Source: an uncultured Christensenellaceae bacterium (GTDB taxonomy: Bacteria > Bacillota > Clostridia > Christensenellales > UBA3700). From it: a DNA stretch of 64,000 bases. Under the pieces are notes generated by a model. That model was given only the letters and a program-made list of their open reading frames with translations, did no database searches and was not told the origin of the DNA. Shown in pieces: positions 45,894 to 53,436 of the stretch. The position numbers and the translations under genes were made by a program. Location: contig CALWRI010000005.1 of the NCBI GenBank assembly GCA_944383905.1, positions 43,583 to 107,582 on the forward strand. Reading direction: 5' to 3'. The stretch's first letter is position 1; the number at the start of each line of letters is the position of its first letter.

Positions 45894-47074
45894 ATTATAA
45901 GGGTTTTTATTACGAATTTCAAAATCCCGCGAGAGTGGCTGCGGGAGTCAACTGTCTTTCGGATTCGGTATCGGTGCTGTCCGGGCTCGGATTGCACAAC
46001 GCGTTTTTCGTCTGTGACGACGTCGAAAAGAATTCTGCGGTCGACGAAGTCCGCAAAGCTATCAAATCGGCAAAAGTAAAAGTGGGAGCGATGTACGTCA
46101 AAGAGGAAAAGATCGTCACGCTGTCCACGCTGCGCGAAATGAGGGACGTTTACCGCGTCAACAACTGCGACTGTATCGTCGCTTGCGGAGATTACAAGAT
46201 CGTCAATACCGCAAAGATATTGAGAATGTTGCTTGCGGGGCAAGTCGTGCGTTTTGAAGACGTAAAAGGCATCAACGTCGCAAAAAAGAAAGTCAACATT
46301 CCGCTCGTAGTCGTTCCGACCTGCGTAGGTATGAGCAAGGCGGTAACGACGAGCGCCCTTGTCAAGGACGACGAAGGCAGTGTTTTCGAATGTGTTTCGC
46401 CGCTTTGCGCGCCCGATTATTGCATTATAGATCCCGCTTTGACGTCCGTTTTCGACGCTCCTACAACGATAGCGGGAGCGCTTGAGTCTTTCGCGATGAA
46501 CATTGAGGAGTTTGTCAGCAAACAGGCGATCACTCTGACGAAATGTATGAATCTTATAGCTATCAGAGAAATAAGAGACAACGTGTTCAAGGTCGTCAAC
46601 GATCCGATGGACGTACACGCCGTTCTCGGACTGCAAAAGGCAGGTCTGCTTGCGGGAGCGTGTTATTCGAGCGCGTCCGCAGGCGTTGCGCACGCGATTG
46701 CGAGCGCTCTTGCGGCGGTGACGGGAGAAGATTATTATATTTGCATGGGCGTCGTATTCTCCGCGTGTATGAAGTACAATCTCGACGTCGTCGAAAAGGA
46801 TTATGCGCAGGCGCTGTACTATATCGTGGGAGACGACAGATATGCGTCTACCCCGGCAGAGGACAGGGCGAGGACTCTGATCGAGACGTCTCAAAAAATG
46901 ATACGGGAGCTCTTTGACGAAAACGGACTGCCCACCTCTTTGAGCAGGCTCGGACTGAAAGAAGAGGATCTCGACAAAGCGGTTGAGGAAACGATGAAGT
47001 CGTATGCGCTCGTGACAAACCCGAAGAACGTCACGAAAGAGGACGTATACGCGATTTTAAGGAGCCTGATGTGA
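45890..47074 (+). CDS. Iron-containing alcohol dehydrogenase homologue, metal site degraded (copy 1)
   Basis: The 394-residue length and layout are those of group III (iron-dependent) alcohol dehydrogenases. In a gapless match to the usual TGMDALTHAIEAYVS segment, Glu199 replaces the metal Asp and Met203 replaces the first metal His. His268 is kept, but the fourth ligand His is Tyr283. The GGGS-type NAD loop is also changed (ACGDYKIVNTAK). So it is unlikely to work as a normal dehydrogenase. An AGGG site precedes the ATG, which overlaps the upstream gene. It is followed after one base by a second homologue. Confidence 0.85.
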   Translation: MNYKGFYYEFQNPARVAAGVNCLSDSVSVLSGLGLHNAFFVCDDVEKNSAVDEVRKAIKSAKVKVGAMYVKEEKIVTLSTLREMRDVYRVNNCDCIVACGDYKIVNTAKILRMLLAGQVVRFEDVKGINVAKKKVNIPLVVVPTCVGMSKAVTTSALVKDDEGSVFECVSPLCAPDYCIIDPALTSVFDAPTTIAGALESFAMNIEEFVSKQAITLTKCMNLIAIREIRDNVFKVVNDPMDVHAVLGLQKAGLLAGACYSSASAGVAHAIASALAAVTGEDYYICMGVVFSACMKYNLDVVEKDYAQALYYIVGDDRYASTPAEDRARTLIETSQKMIRELFDENGLPTSLSRLGLKEEDLDKAVEETMKSYALVTNPKNVTKEDVYAILRSLM

Positions 47075-47075
47075 T

Positions 47076-48257
47076 ATGTCGACTTTCAGCTTTTCAAACG
47101 ACGTAAAAATTCTTTTCGGAGACCACGCGCTGGACAATCTTCCTTACGAGCTCAAGGAACACGATTGTTCGCGGCCGCTTTTCGTATGCGATGAAAGGTC
47201 GTACAGGTTGGGTTTCGCAAAGGAAGTAAAACGCGCGCTTGATAACGATATGATCGGGTATGCTTTTTTCTATCGCAAGATATCCGAAAAAGCGAGTCCG
47301 AAAGATTGCGACGCCATCGTTGATCTCTATCAGACTTACGACTGCGACGGCATAATAGCTCTCGGCGGAGAAAACGTCGTGCAGAGCGCCAAAATCGCAA
47401 AGCTCATGTTGATACAGGGCGTGGGAGACTTCGTCTATTTCAAACACAAGTCGGAAATGGACGCTGACAAAGGGCTGTACAGAGAGGTGCCGCTCTTTAT
47501 ACTGCCGTCCGATATTCCGTCGGGGATAGAGGCGAGTGACCGCGCGATGATATTCGACGAAAAGAACAACGTTTTTTACAACTTCAACAGCGTGCTCACA
47601 AGGGCGAGTGCTGTGTTTCTTGACGTCAGACTGACCGATATCATGCCCGCGAAGGCGATGGCGACGGCAGGTCTGGGCGCTCTGGCGATGGGAGTAAAGG
47701 GTTTTGTCGAGAATTCCGGCAATCCGATAGCTCTCGCCTATGCGACGAGCGCGATCCACACGATCATGGGAGAGCTTTTGCCCGCGATGAGACACAATTC
47801 GAATTCGGACTACCGCATAAGCATATACTCGTCGATAATAAACGCGGGAATCGCTTACTACGGCATCAAAGAGAGTCTGCTCAGAGATATCGTCAACGAA
47901 CTTTCGTTAAGGACTGAGTTATCCGCTCTCAACGTGCTTTCGATAATATTTCCTTACTATTACAAGACAAAGGTCAACAAGGACAGAGTTTTCAAAAGCG
48001 TGCTGATGCCGATCGCGGGAGAGGAACAATACGCGCTGACGAATGCGAAGTCGAGAGAGGTCGTGGCTTTGGATAAACTCAAAGAATTCTGGCAAAAAGT
48101 TGTCCTTCTCGCCGACATACCTTCGACGTTGCACGAGACGGGCATAGAACAGTCGGATTTCGTCAAGATAGCCGACGCGGTCATTACGAGATACCGCGGC
48201 ACCGATCCGCACAACAACTTCACGACGATCGTGCATCTTCTCGAGGAGGCGTTTTGA
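47076..48257 (+). CDS. Iron-containing alcohol dehydrogenase homologue, all metal ligands lost (copy 2)
   Basis: The 393-residue protein is a diverged paralogue of the preceding gene. At the four metal positions of the family it has Gly201, Met205, Arg270 and Ala284, so none of the usual Asp/His ligands remain. The NAD loop reads ALGGENVVQSAK, keeping the two glycines. Both copies share Met in place of the first His, which suggests a common degenerate ancestor. Reading frame and length are intact, so this looks like a selected non-canonical protein and not decay. AAGGAG lies 11 bases before the ATG. Confidence 0.85.
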   Translation: MSTFSFSNDVKILFGDHALDNLPYELKEHDCSRPLFVCDERSYRLGFAKEVKRALDNDMIGYAFFYRKISEKASPKDCDAIVDLYQTYDCDGIIALGGENVVQSAKIAKLMLIQGVGDFVYFKHKSEMDADKGLYREVPLFILPSDIPSGIEASDRAMIFDEKNNVFYNFNSVLTRASAVFLDVRLTDIMPAKAMATAGLGALAMGVKGFVENSGNPIALAYATSAIHTIMGELLPAMRHNSNSDYRISIYSSIINAGIAYYGIKESLLRDIVNELSLRTELSALNVLSIIFPYYYKTKVNKDRVFKSVLMPIAGEEQYALTNAKSREVVALDKLKEFWQKVVLLADIPSTLHETGIEQSDFVKIADAVITRYRGTDPHNNFTTIVHLLEEAF

Positions 48258-48856
48258 AGGATATCATAAGACGCGCGGACGAGATCGTCGCGCGCTTAAC
48301 GTCGCAGGAAAGAAAAGAAAGGATGCTTCTTCATAGCTGTTGCGGTCCGTGTTCGACCGCCTGCATTGACTATCTGAAAGACGCGTTCGATCTGACTGTT
48401 TTGTTTTTCAATCCCAACATAGCGCCTCAAAGCGAATACGAATTACGCGCGGCGGAACAAAAGAGATACGTCGAGGATTTTCTGACGGATGTGAAATGCG
48501 TGATCTGCGATTACGATCCTCGCGAATTTTACGATGCCGTGAAGGGATTGGAGAATTGCGAGGAAGGAGGGGAGCGCTGCGCGTTGTGCTTCGAACTCCG
48601 TCTCGACCGTTGCGCAAAAATGGCAAAAGAGGGCGGATTTGACTGGTTTTGCACGACTTTGACGGTAAGTCCTCACAAAAATGCGGAACTCATAAACGGG
48701 ATCGGACTCAAAAAAGAGCTTGAATACGAAGTAAAATTCTTTCCTTCTGACTTTAAGAAAAAAGACGGATATCTCAAGTCGGTCAGGCTTTCTGCCCAAG
48801 CGGGACTTTACAGACAGAACTATTGCGGCTGCTTTTTTTCACGGAGACACGAGTAA
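48254..48856 (+). CDS. queH: Epoxyqueuosine reductase QueH
   Basis: QueH carries out the last step of queuosine synthesis in tRNA, reducing epoxyqueuosine. The 200-residue protein has HSCCGPCSTACIDYLKD (Cys29, Cys30, Cys33), GGERCALCFELRLDRCA, and the C-terminal CGCFFS, which provide the cysteine ligands for its iron-sulfur and metal centres. The start is a TTG at 48254 with GAGGAGG upstream, overlapping the previous stop by four bases. It is the last gene of the operon; its link to the ADH-like pair is not explained. Confidence 0.93.
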   Translation: MKDIIRRADEIVARLTSQERKERMLLHSCCGPCSTACIDYLKDAFDLTVLFFNPNIAPQSEYELRAAEQKRYVEDFLTDVKCVICDYDPREFYDAVKGLENCEEGGERCALCFELRLDRCAKMAKEGGFDWFCTTLTVSPHKNAELINGIGLKKELEYEVKFFPSDFKKKDGYLKSVRLSAQAGLYRQNYCGCFFSRRHE

Positions 48857-48928
48857 GTTTCATATGTCCGATCTTTGGTTATTCTCAAAAACAAATATAT
48901 ATTATTAATAAAATTGCGTAAAATATTG

Positions 48929-48957
48929 TCGACAAAACGTGATTTTTGTTTTACAAT
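48929..48957 (+). promoter_or_regulatory. Probable promoter for Wzz-like gene
   Basis: TCGACA (48929-48934), 17 bases, TACAAT (48952-48957), about 50 bases before the ATG. Confidence 0.55.
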
Positions 48958-49007
48958 GTAAGTAGCGTAGTGCCGCAACTGCTTTGCGGCAAAACTCGGA
49001 GGTTTCT

Positions 49008-50333
49008 ATGCAGGAAGACAAAAAAGAATTTACCCTCAAACAGATGGTTGAAATTCTCAAAAAAGGGTGGCTCACCATACTGATATACGTCCTCGTTGCG
49101 GCGATTATTTTCGGGTCTGTTGCGGCTATCGTAAAAACGGTGGCGACGACAAACGAGTACCGTGCGAAAATCGGTTTTGTCAGCACTGTAGAACCGGATG
49201 CCCTGAACGATCTTTATTCGTCCGATACGATCAACAAAGCGCTTCTCGCTCTCAATATGAACGAAGAAGACATCCCCGGATATATCGATCTTATCAGATC
49301 TTCGATTTCAATCACCCCTGTCGTATATTCGACTCAGACCGATACGGAGACGCAATTTGTACCCAGCAGTTATCTGGTCACCATGAGCGAGATAAACGGA
49401 CTCAGCGAATCCAAGAGCGTTCAGGTCCTCAATCAGATGGTCGTTACTTTCATCGAAGAGTACAATTTCAAAAACACTTCTTCGACGATCACCACCGAAA
49501 ACGAACAGGCATTTGCAAACTACACTTCCAAGGACTATGTCGAGATCGCCTATGAACTTCAGAATAAGATACAGGCGATGATGAAAGTCGCTCAGTCTCT
49601 TTCGTACCGTACAAGCTCGATAAACAAGGAGTTTGCAAATCTCCATGCGAATCTCGAGGTGCTCGACAAATCGATCACGTCTTTTGAAGAATACGTCGTG
49701 GTAAAAGGCATTACAAAGTCCGTTCTCGGTCTGACCGCGGAAGAATATCTCAACATGATGATCACTAATGCGCAGAGCGAACAGGTGATGTACGAGGCTG
49801 TGGCGCAGAAGTGGAAGGAGATCGCGGACTCGGTGATTGCCAACCATTCCCCGAGCGTTTCGGTAGACGGCGGCATCATCGTCGGAGAGGGCGACAGCGA
49901 AGTGTATTACGAATTCCTTTCAAAATATATGGAAGCGGAAAAGAGCGCTGCCGAGGCTAATGCAGAAGTGAGTTACTGGCAGGCAAAACTTGCAAAATTC
50001 CAGGCGGCTACCGCGTTCCCCGACGCGACTGAAGACGATCAGGCGAAGTATATTAAAGAGAGCGACGACAGAGTTGCCGAATACGTTGACGTGACCATCC
50101 AGATGATAGAGCGTTACAATTCTCTCGTTCAGGCTTACAACAACAGCGGTCTCGCTTCGTCGTCGTCCGCAAACCTGATCACTCCCGCGTACGCAGTTTC
50201 AACGTCAATGATCTCAAATACGGTCATGCTTCTTATAATAGTCCTTGCGGTCGTAGTTGCGGCGCTTACAGGTTTCGTCAGAGTGAGGAGCAAGTATATC
50301 GTATCTATAGCAAACGCGCAGACAAACGTCTGA
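49008..50333 (+). CDS. Wzz/YveK-like chain-length-determinant membrane protein
   Basis: The 441-residue protein has a first transmembrane helix at about 24-45 and a last one near 405-425. A large extracellular, mostly helical part lies between. This is the layout of polysaccharide chain-length regulators (Wzz, CapA/YveK), and the segment KQMVEILKKGWLTILIYVLV is typical of them. No tyrosine kinase, glycosyltransferase or flippase gene is nearby, so its role here is uncertain. The ATG at 49008 has CGGAGG upstream. A strong terminator follows. Confidence 0.72.
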   Translation: MQEDKKEFTLKQMVEILKKGWLTILIYVLVAAIIFGSVAAIVKTVATTNEYRAKIGFVSTVEPDALNDLYSSDTINKALLALNMNEEDIPGYIDLIRSSISITPVVYSTQTDTETQFVPSSYLVTMSEINGLSESKSVQVLNQMVVTFIEEYNFKNTSSTITTENEQAFANYTSKDYVEIAYELQNKIQAMMKVAQSLSYRTSSINKEFANLHANLEVLDKSITSFEEYVVVKGITKSVLGLTAEEYLNMMITNAQSEQVMYEAVAQKWKEIADSVIANHSPSVSVDGGIIVGEGDSEVYYEFLSKYMEAEKSAAEANAEVSYWQAKLAKFQAATAFPDATEDDQAKYIKESDDRVAEYVDVTIQMIERYNSLVQAYNNSGLASSSSANLITPAYAVSTSMISNTVMLLIIVLAVVVAALTGFVRVRSKYIVSIANAQTNV

Positions 50334-50352
50334 AAAAGACCGACAAATATAA

Positions 50353-50387
50353 TTCCCCGGAGGCATTCGCCTTCGGGGATTTTTTTG
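50353..50387 (+). terminator. Intrinsic terminator
   Basis: CCCCGGAGGC, ATTC loop, GCCTTCGGGG (one G-U pair), then T7. Confidence 0.92.
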
Positions 50388-50412
50388 CGTTATCCGTGAA
50401 GAGTGAAAGGTT

Positions 50413-50473
50413 AAACGATCGCCGTATAAGGCAAAAAAGAAAACGATCGCTAACGCAAAGGAAAACGACCGCT
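50413..50473. repeat. Three short direct repeats AAACGATCGC
   Basis: Copies start at 50413, 50441 and 50463 (third copy reads AAACGACCGC), spaced 28 and 22 bases. They lie in the 215-base gap between the Wzz-like and SDR genes, which otherwise holds no coding frame. A TATAAT-like box near 50508 has no obvious gene after it. Confidence 0.5.
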
Positions 50474-50602
50474 CTCTCTCAACGCCTTTCCTTTCGGAAA
50501 GTATCTATAATTTACTATACATAAAGCGTTTTGTCAAGACCTTTTTGCCAAAATCATGCAAATATCGGCGCAGACGTCGGAAAAAGGAGGGGAAAACCGC
50601 AT

Positions 50603-51331
50603 CTAAACGGCAAATCCGCCGTCCACGCAGAGCACCTGCCCCGTGACGTACGGAGCGGAATCGACGAAGAACATGACAGTTTTCGCGACTTCTTCCGCGG
50701 TGCCGAACCTTCCCGCCGGGATCTCGTCTTCGAGCGCCTTTCTGTCCGAGGGCGAGAGATGAGAGTTCATCTCCGTGTCAATGACGCCCGGGCATACGCA
50801 GTTGACCGAAACGTCGGACGGAGCAAGCTCCTTCGCCATGGCCTTCGTAAACGCGATCAGCCCGCCTTTTGAGGCGCTGTATACGCTTTCGCACGAAGCG
50901 CCGGAAATTCCCCATACGGAAGAAACGTTTACGATCCTGCCTTCTCTCGCGCTCGTCATGTACGGGCATACGAGCTTCGTGAGCCTGATCGCGCCTTCAA
51001 GGTTTACCGCGAGAGTACGCGTCACGTCTTCGTCCGAAGTGTCGACGAGAGGGGAGATCACGGAATACGCCGCATTGTTCACGAGCGCGTATATACCTCC
51101 GAAGCGGCTCGCGGCGTCTTCGACGACGCGAGCAAGCGCGTCCGGATCCGCACAGTCCGCTTTATATGCGCTTGCCATACAACCTTCGCGCGCAAACTCC
51201 TCGACGAGGTCTGCGGCTTCGCCGTCGCTCGTCATGTAAGTGAACGCCACCGCGTAGCCCGATTGCGCCGCAAGTTTTGCGACGGCTCTGCCTATTCCGC
51301 GAGAGCCGCCCGTTATCAATATCGTTTTCAT
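50603..51331 (-). CDS. SDR-family oxidoreductase (FabG-like)
   Basis: The 242-residue protein is a classical short-chain dehydrogenase. It has TGGSRGIG near 7-14 for NAD(P) binding, LVNNAA, and the catalytic Ser with YSASKGG. It most resembles 3-oxoacyl-ACP reductases, but it stands alone outside a fatty acid cluster, so another carbonyl substrate is possible. There is no Shine-Dalgarno site; a TATAAT box ends six bases before the ATG, indicating a leaderless transcript. It is divergent from the helicase gene with overlapping promoters. Confidence 0.93.
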   Translation of the reverse strand: MKTILITGGSRGIGRAVAKLAAQSGYAVAFTYMTSDGEAADLVEEFAREGCMASAYKADCADPDALARVVEDAASRFGGIYALVNNAAYSVISPLVDTSDEDVTRTLAVNLEGAIRLTKLVCPYMTSAREGRIVNVSSVWGISGASCESVYSASKGGLIAFTKAMAKELAPSDVSVNCVCPGVIDTEMNSHLSPSDRKALEDEIPAGRFGTAEEVAKTVMFFVDSAPYVTGQVLCVDGGFAV

Positions 51332-51337
51332 AATCCG

Positions 51338-51366
51338 ATTATATTATTTTATTTGGAAAAAAGCAA
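51338..51366 (-). promoter_or_regulatory. Leaderless-type promoter for SDR gene
   Basis: On the minus strand TTGCTT (51361-51366), 17 bases, TATAAT (51338-51343), six bases, ATG. It interleaves with the opposite promoter. Confidence 0.75.
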
Positions 51367-51381
51367 GTTTTGTTGTATTAT
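51353..51381 (+). promoter_or_regulatory. Leaderless-type promoter for RNA helicase gene
   Basis: TTGGAA (51353-51358), 17 bases, TATTAT (51376-51381), six bases, ATG at 51388. A TATAAT at 51379-51384 overlaps it. Its spacer contains the -35 box of the SDR promoter. Confidence 0.65.
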
Positions 51382-51387
51382 AATCGT

Positions 51388-53040
51388 ATGGAAGAAAGGA
51401 TATATCGCGATTTTAAGAATTTCGGTCTGCCGCAGACGGTTTTGCGCGCGCTCGACGAAGCAGGGGTCGTCTCTCCCACGGAGATACAGCAAAAGGTTAT
51501 CCCGCTCGCAACGCAGGGCGAGGACGTCATTGCCAAAGCACCGACGGGTACGGGCAAGACGCTGTCTTACGTTCTGCCCCTTCTGCTTGCGGCGGATACG
51601 CAGTCAAAGGCGGTCGGCGCGCTCGTGCTTTGCCCGACGAGAGAGCTTGCGCTTCAGATCGGAGACGTGATAAAGAGCGCGACGAAATACACGGAGGGGA
51701 TCCGCAGCGCGGTACTGTACGGCGGTCAGGATATTCAGAGACAGCTGTTCATGCTCCGCAAAAAACCGCAGATCGTCGTTGGCACGGTCGGCAGAGTGCT
51801 CGATCATATAGAGCGCAGGACGTTGAAACTCAAAGAGCTCGGCACCCTCGTGCTTGACGAATGCGACGTCATGCTTGACATGGGATTTTTGGGCGATATA
51901 AGAAAAATCGCGATTCAAACAAACACGGGCAGGCAAAATCTTGTTTTTTCCGCTACCGTGCCGAAGGAGATAGAAGCGCTTTGCCGAGAGCTTATGAACG
52001 ACCCGGTCAGCATCAGCGCGGAGTGCGACGGCAAAGAGGTGCCGCAAGTGGAACAGTACTATGTTCTGCTCAAAGACAGTCAGAGAGTGGAGTGTCTCCG
52101 GACGCTTGTCGGCAAATACGGGCTGGCGCGCACGATCGTGTTCTGCAATACTAAATTCAGGGCGGAGAAGCTGGCGCTCGCGATGAGATCCAAGGGCATC
52201 GAGTGTTGTCTGCTGCACGGAGACCTCGATCAGAAAGAGAGAAATGCGGCGATGAAAGCATATCGCGAGGGCAAGTGCGGGATGCTCGTTACCACTGACG
52301 TCTCCGCAAGGGGTATCGACGTCGAAGATGTGGACGCCGTGATAAACTTCGATCCTCCCGCGGACGAAGACTATTACGTTCACAGGATAGGAAGAACGGC
52401 GCGCGCGTTCAGAAATGGCGCGGCGTATACGTTTGTCGAAGCGTATCAGCTTTCTTACGTTCAGGCGTATATCAGGAGGACGGGCACGGAGATCGTTCCG
52501 CTGGAATTCGAATACGACTGTTCGGCAAGCTACACGCTCCCGAAAGACGGTTCCAACAAGAGAGACGCGGAGGCGCGTGCGCGGGACAGAGAAAATTCCA
52601 CCCGTTATTTCATCAATATAGGCAAGCGGGATATGCTCGACAAGCCGACGCTGGTAAAATTGGTATGCTCGCGCGCGGGCGTCAACGAATACAAGATATT
52701 GGACGTCAAGATCAGGGACACCTATTCTTTCGTTCAGGTCACGCAGGACGAGGCGTACAAGGTGACGAAGCTCAAAGGACTAACTGTCGGGACGAGAAAG
52801 ATAAACGTGGAGCTTGCCTCGGAAGCGGGCGAGGAAAAGGAAGACAAACGATTGAAAACCGCAAAAAAAGAGAGAGCGGAAAAGGGCAAGCCCGTCGGAA
52901 AAGGAAAAAAAGCAAAGCAAAGCTCCGCGGCGAAAAATAACGACGCGAAAAGAGCCGCAAGCAGGAAAGGCAAGGTTTTGAACAACAAAGGACAGATACA
53001 AAATCCCAAACCGAGAGGAAAGAAGGTCAAAAAGCTGTAA
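51388..53040 (+). CDS. DEAD-box RNA helicase (DECD variant) with DbpA-type C-terminal domain
   Basis: The 550-residue protein has the Q motif (FGLPQTVLRALDEAG...PTEIQ), Walker A APTGTGKT and PTRELA. It then has TVGR in place of TPGR, the box DECD in place of DEAD, SAT, and HRIGRTAR. Residues about 395-480 form a DbpA-like RNA-binding domain, followed by a lysine-rich, disordered tail. DbpA-type helicases help assemble the large ribosomal subunit. The start MEERIYRDF is fixed by the Q motif that follows; it has no Shine-Dalgarno site and lies six bases after a -10 box. Confidence 0.94.
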   Translation: MEERIYRDFKNFGLPQTVLRALDEAGVVSPTEIQQKVIPLATQGEDVIAKAPTGTGKTLSYVLPLLLAADTQSKAVGALVLCPTRELALQIGDVIKSATKYTEGIRSAVLYGGQDIQRQLFMLRKKPQIVVGTVGRVLDHIERRTLKLKELGTLVLDECDVMLDMGFLGDIRKIAIQTNTGRQNLVFSATVPKEIEALCRELMNDPVSISAECDGKEVPQVEQYYVLLKDSQRVECLRTLVGKYGLARTIVFCNTKFRAEKLALAMRSKGIECCLLHGDLDQKERNAAMKAYREGKCGMLVTTDVSARGIDVEDVDAVINFDPPADEDYYVHRIGRTARAFRNGAAYTFVEAYQLSYVQAYIRRTGTEIVPLEFEYDCSASYTLPKDGSNKRDAEARARDRENSTRYFINIGKRDMLDKPTLVKLVCSRAGVNEYKILDVKIRDTYSFVQVTQDEAYKVTKLKGLTVGTRKINVELASEAGEEKEDKRLKTAKKERAEKGKPVGKGKKAKQSSAAKNNDAKRAASRKGKVLNNKGQIQNPKPRGKKVKKL

Positions 53041-53120
53041 AAACTGGCAACGAGCGCCGAATAGCGCGCATTTTTGAATATTTCCGCCTTTTATGGAAAC
53101 AATCCGATCAGAGGAAAAAG

Positions 53121-53360
53121 ATGAGAGAAGTCAAATTCGGATTGCAGATCGCAAAAAAGCGGGTCGAAATGCTTGCCGGACGGGATATAATCCTCGTCGT
53201 AAACAGGGGCAGAAACAAGATTGAAAAACTGCGCGGGCACATCGACGAAGTCCACGAAGGAATATTTACACTTAAAGAAAACGAAGGAAAGGTCAATTCC
53301 TTCTCATACAACGACGTTTTGACAAAAAGCGTCAGATTTTTCCCTCCCGACGCATTCTGA
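53121..53360 (+). CDS. veg: Veg protein
   Basis: The 79-residue protein matches Veg (DUF1021), a small SH3-like protein that in Bacillus affects biofilm formation and spore germination. The core is GRDIILVVNRGRNKIEKLRG, with the ending SYNDVLTKSVRFFP. An AGAGGAAA site precedes the ATG. In Bacillus, veg sits near ispE, as it does here, two genes away. Length is slightly less than the 86 residues of Bacillus subtilis. Confidence 0.92.
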   Translation: MREVKFGLQIAKKRVEMLAGRDIILVVNRGRNKIEKLRGHIDEVHEGIFTLKENEGKVNSFSYNDVLTKSVRFFPPDAF

Positions 53361-53436
53361 CGCGCCGTTTTTTTTGTAATATTTGCCGCCAGGACCAATA
53401 TACTTATTAGTGACAAAACTTATTCACGGGGGCAAT

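Noticed and set aside
50413..50473. Short repeats as a CRISPR array
   Set aside because: Repeats are ten bases, too short, with only three copies and no cas genes in the window.
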